DNA from: Oscillospiraceae bacterium
GTDB lineage: Bacteria > Bacillota_A > Clostridia > Oscillospirales > Oscillospiraceae
Assembly (NCBI GenBank): GCA_017455225.1
Contig: JAFTBL010000185.1
Span: 1-17,962 of the forward strand
Reading direction: 5' to 3'
DNA length: 17,962 bases
Positions within the stretch are counted from its first letter, which is position 1; each line of letters begins with the position of its first letter. This document shows, piece by piece, positions 15,753 through 17,962 of this stretch. A program made the translations under genes and the position numbers. The notes below the pieces were generated by a model. It ran no database searches. It worked only from the letters and a program-made list of their open reading frames with translations, and was not told where the DNA came from.

Positions 15753-16460
15753 ATGTACAACATCGAGCGACAGGAAAAAATCTTGCAAATACTGGAAGAG
15801 AAGAGATCTGTCACCGTGCAGAAGCTGGCGGAGCTGATGTATGCCAGCGAGTCCACCATCCGCCGGGATCTGACAGAGCTGGAAAAAAGCGGCAGAGTCG
15901 TGCGCACCTTCGGCGGCGCCGTTTTGTCGGAGACGATCTCAAAGGTGTCGCCGCTGCTGCTGCGGCAGGGGCAGAACATCCCCGCCAAAAAGCAGATCGC
16001 CAAGCAGGCGGCGGGGTACGTCAAAAACGGTGACATGATCTTCATGGATTCCTCCTCCACCGTGTCCCACATGATCCCCTTTCTCAGCCAGTTCCGGGAT
16101 CTGACGGTGGTGACGAATTTCCCCCAGGCGTCCATCGCGCTGGGTGAGGCCGGCATCCGCAATTTCTGCACGGGCGGGCTGCTGCTGGAGGACTCCTTTG
16201 CCTACGTGGGGCAGTACGCCCAGGAGTTTTTCCGGCATTTCCACGCCGATCTGCTGTTCTTCTCCTGCCGCGGCTTCCATCCGGAAACGGGCGATTTTAC
16301 CGACGCCTCCATTCAGGAGGTGGAGGTGCGGCGGGTCATGCTCCGGCAGGCAAAGCGGAAGATCCTCCTGTGCGACAGCAGCAAGTTCGGCAAGCTATAC
16401 CCTCACATCCTGTGCAACCGGAACGAGATCGACCTGATGATCAGCGACGTTGACCTGTGA
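15753..16460 (+). CDS. DeoR/GlpR-family sugar-phosphate-responsive transcriptional repressor
   Basis: This 235-residue regulator starts MYNIERQEKIL. Its DeoR-type winged helix-turn-helix covers about residues 1-55 (VTVQKLAELMYASESTIRRDL, with the wing ending RTFGGAV). The C-terminal DeoRC effector domain is marked by MDSSSTV, VVTNF and the late LLCDSSKFGK signature. In this family that domain senses a sugar phosphate, often relieving repression. The ATG at 15753 is chosen because GAGG lies 7 bases upstream; a start five codons earlier would put that site inside the gene. It is transcribed divergently from the dehydrogenase-led catabolic operon, which it probably controls together with itself. 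The ligand may be an intermediate of the GatD/AlsE-like steps (inference). Confidence 0.92.
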   Translation: MYNIERQEKILQILEEKRSVTVQKLAELMYASESTIRRDLTELEKSGRVVRTFGGAVLSETISKVSPLLLRQGQNIPAKKQIAKQAAGYVKNGDMIFMDSSSTVSHMIPFLSQFRDLTVVTNFPQASIALGEAGIRNFCTGGLLLEDSFAYVGQYAQEFFRHFHADLLFFSCRGFHPETGDFTDASIQEVEVRRVMLRQAKRKILLCDSSKFGKLYPHILCNRNEIDLMISDVDL

Positions 16461-16488
16461 GAAGGGCCGCGTTTTTTGCTGCCAATTC

Positions 16489-16517
16489 TTGACATGGCCG
16501 CCCGGCGGGGGTAGTAT
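16489..16517 (+). promoter_or_regulatory. Promoter for the aminotransferase gene
   Basis: TTGACA at 16489-16494 is followed after 17 bases by TAGTAT (16512-16517), which matches four of six -10 positions. It lies in the 98-base gap after the DeoR gene and points at the aminotransferase, so that gene is probably expressed separately from the sugar locus. Confidence 0.7.
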
Positions 16518-16529
16518 GGTAAAAAAATG

Positions 16530-16542
16530 CCCCGACCCGGGG
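16530..16542 (+). other. GC hairpin in the aminotransferase 5' leader
   Basis: CCCCG-ACC-CGGGG forms a perfect 5-base stem with a 3-base loop. It lies just after the predicted transcription start (about 16524) and immediately before the ribosome binding region AAAGGA. It could protect the 5' end or modulate initiation; no known riboswitch pattern is recognised. Confidence 0.4.
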
Positions 16543-16558
16543 AAAGGATGAGTGATCC

Positions 16559-17722
16559 ATGCAGCCCACCAGCCGAAAAAACGCTCTGTTCACCGATTCG
16601 GTCATCCGCCGGATGACCCGGATCGCCTGCGCCCACGACGCCATCAATCTGGCGCAGGGCTTTCCCGATTTCGACCCGCCCAAGGCGCTCACCGACCGGC
16701 TGGCGGAGGTCAGCGCGCTGGGGCCTCACCAGTACCCCATCACCATGGGCGCGCCCAATTTCCGCGCCGCGCTGGCGGACAAGTGCGCCGCCTTCATGGG
16801 GCGCCGGCCCGACCCGGAAACGGAGATGGTGGTGACCATCGGCTCCACCGAGGCCATGGTGGACACCCTCTTCGCCCTGACCAACCCCGGCGACCGGGTG
16901 ATCCTGTTCAGCCCGTATTTTGAGAATTACCGGGCGCAGATCATCATGGCGGAGTGCGAGCCGGTGTTCGTGCCCCTGACGCCGCCGGATTTCAACTTCG
17001 ATCCCGCCGCGCTGGAGGACGCCTTCCGCGCCGGCGCCAAGGCGATCCTGATCTGCAACCCCTCCAACCCCAGCGGCAAGGTGTTCACCCGGGAGGAGCT
17101 GTCCTATATCGCCGCGCTGTGCAAGCAATACGACGTGTACGCCATCATGGACGAGGTATATGAGCATATCGTCTATGACGGCCACGTTCACACCTATATG
17201 GCCTCCCTGCCGGGGATGTGGGAGCGGACGGTCAGCTGCTCCAGCCTGTCCAAGACCTACTCCGTCACCGGCTGGCGGCTGGGCTACGCGCTGGGGCCCA
17301 AGCATCTGATGGACGGCATCAAGCAGTACCACGACTTCAACGCCGTGGGCGCCCCCTCCCCGCTGATGGAGGCGGCGGTGGCGGGTCTGCGGCTGCCCAT
17401 GTCCTATTACGACGAGTTCGCCGCCCACTACGCCCACATGAAGGCGCTGTTCACCGGCGGACTGCGGACGCTGGGCATCCCCTTCACCGATCCACAGGGC
17501 GCCTACTTCGTGCTGGCGGATATCAGTCCCTCCCTCCGCACGGGGGCGAGCGACGTGGCGTTCTGCGAGCGGATGGTGGCAGAGGTTGGCGTGGCCTGCG
17601 TGCCGGGCAGCTCCTTCTTCCGGGAGGACGTGAACCACATCGTGCGGCTCCACTTCGCCAAGAAGGACGAAACGCTCAACGCCGCGTTGGAGCGGCTGGA
17701 GGGTCTGCGCCGCATGGCGTAA
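16559..17722 (+). CDS. PLP-dependent class I/II aminotransferase
   Basis: This 387-residue fold-type I aminotransferase has the expected PLP site: N170 in NPSNPSG, D198 and Y201 in MDEVY, the Schiff-base lysine K232 in SSLSKTYSVTGWR, R240 in GWRLGY, and the substrate-carboxylate arginine R363 in HIVRLHF. The N-terminal LAQGFPDFDPP resembles the methionine/kynurenine aminotransferase branch (YbdL/KAT-like), so an aromatic amino acid or methionine is a likely donor with a 2-oxo acid acceptor. The true substrate is not decided by sequence. AAAGGA lies about 10 bases before the ATG. It has its own promoter and terminator and no obvious link to the sugar locus. Codons are very rich in G and C at third positions. 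Confidence 0.92.
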   Translation: MQPTSRKNALFTDSVIRRMTRIACAHDAINLAQGFPDFDPPKALTDRLAEVSALGPHQYPITMGAPNFRAALADKCAAFMGRRPDPETEMVVTIGSTEAMVDTLFALTNPGDRVILFSPYFENYRAQIIMAECEPVFVPLTPPDFNFDPAALEDAFRAGAKAILICNPSNPSGKVFTREELSYIAALCKQYDVYAIMDEVYEHIVYDGHVHTYMASLPGMWERTVSCSSLSKTYSVTGWRLGYALGPKHLMDGIKQYHDFNAVGAPSPLMEAAVAGLRLPMSYYDEFAAHYAHMKALFTGGLRTLGIPFTDPQGAYFVLADISPSLRTGASDVAFCERMVAEVGVACVPGSSFFREDVNHIVRLHFAKKDETLNAALERLEGLRRMA

Positions 17723-17735
17723 GGAAGTTCGGAAA

Positions 17736-17787
17736 AGAAAGCGGGAGCGCCGTCCAGTCGGGCGGCGCTCCCGCTTTCTATCCTTTT
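17736..17787 (+). terminator. Intrinsic terminator after the aminotransferase
   Basis: A perfect 17-base stem (17736-17752 with 17763-17779) encloses a 10-base loop, 13 bases after the stop codon. The right arm ends CTTTCT and is followed by ATCCTTTT. The A-rich left end and T-rich right end mean it could work on both strands. Confidence 0.88.
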
Positions 17788-17920
17788 CAGGCGGTCGTTT
17801 CGCACTCGAAGCATACGGTTCCTTCTCATCGCTGCGGCAGGGACGCCCCGCGGCGAAAGAGCGGCTGGTGAAGCAAATGCCCTTGGGGTACAAGGGGAAG
17901 GCTTTGCTCCGGGGTGAAGT
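17788..17920. other. Non-coding stretch between two terminator-like hairpins
   Basis: No open frame here has a credible start with a ribosome binding site. A small inverted repeat (CCCTTG/CAAGGG, near 17880-17895) is present. The stretch could be a remnant, an intergenic repeat, or a short RNA ending at the hairpin that follows; I recognise no known RNA family. Confidence 0.3.
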
Positions 17921-17957
17921 CCAGAGGAGGGGCCGCAAGCCCCTCCTCTGGTCGTTT
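17921..17957 (+). terminator. Second terminator-like hairpin at the right edge
   Basis: A perfect 12-base stem (CCAGAGGAGGGG with CCCCTCCTCTGG) closes a 7-base loop and is followed by TCGTTTT, so it would act on plus-strand transcripts. No gene lies between it and the previous terminator, so what it terminates is unclear; it may act as a backup. Confidence 0.65.
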
Positions 17958-17962
17958 TAAGG

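Noticed and set aside
16461..16488. T-run (GTTTTTTG) after the DeoR gene as a terminator
   Set aside because: No stable stem was found directly upstream of the T-run.
16403..17938. A 511-codon minus-strand open frame opposite the aminotransferase
   Set aside because: The plus strand holds all PLP-site residues of an aminotransferase with promoter and terminator; the opposite frame runs through the terminator hairpin and has no motifs.
17868..17960. A short plus-strand frame of about 30 codons at the right edge
   Set aside because: It starts with GTG, lacks a ribosome binding site and is largely made of the terminator hairpin.

Overview
The window looks like a chromosomal segment from a GC-rich member of the Clostridia, in the style of Oscillospirales or Christensenellales gut bacteria. 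I infer this from strong AGGAGG-type ribosome binding sites, near-consensus sigma-A promoters, an LplA/LplB/LplC-type sugar importer encoded without its own ATPase, a DeoR-family regulator and a giant GLUG-type repeat surface protein. No RNA gene, CRISPR array, transposase or phage gene was seen.

Layout. From about 15.6 kb down to the left edge, ten genes run on the minus strand with gaps of 1 to 81 bases and one 4-base overlap, probably as one operon or a few overlapping transcripts. In transcription order they are: a galactitol-1-phosphate-dehydrogenase-like zinc enzyme; an allulose-6-phosphate/ribulose-phosphate 3-epimerase; an SGNH esterase; a sugar-binding lipoprotein; two sugar ABC permeases; a GH20-like TIM-barrel protein; a membrane-anchored ComEC-like metallo-beta-lactamase-fold protein; a 2233-residue membrane-anchored protein of six GLUG/beta-helix modules; and the start of another secreted protein cut by the window edge. 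On the plus strand, divergent from this block, is a DeoR-family repressor with a perfect TTGACA-N17-TATAAT promoter. It is followed by a class I/II aminotransferase with its own promoter and a strong intrinsic terminator. The last 180 bases hold no convincing gene but end in a second terminator-like hairpin.

How the parts fit (inference). The block reads as a Gram-positive glycan-utilisation locus. The lipoprotein and permeases would import an oligosaccharide or glycoside, energised by an ATPase encoded elsewhere. The cytoplasmic esterase and GH20-like protein would process it, and the dehydrogenase and epimerase would steer the sugar phosphate towards fructose-6-phosphate or the pentose phosphate pathway. 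The DeoR-type protein would sense a sugar phosphate and control the divergent promoters, where repeated AAAC-containing boxes and two cre-like sequences are visible. The promoter-distal genes are all exported or membrane anchored, so the same transcription unit appears to couple uptake to a large cell-surface structure.

The least explained part is the exported trio at the left: the giant six-module protein, the ComEC-like MBL protein and the truncated secreted protein. These are the best candidates for undescribed biology in the window.
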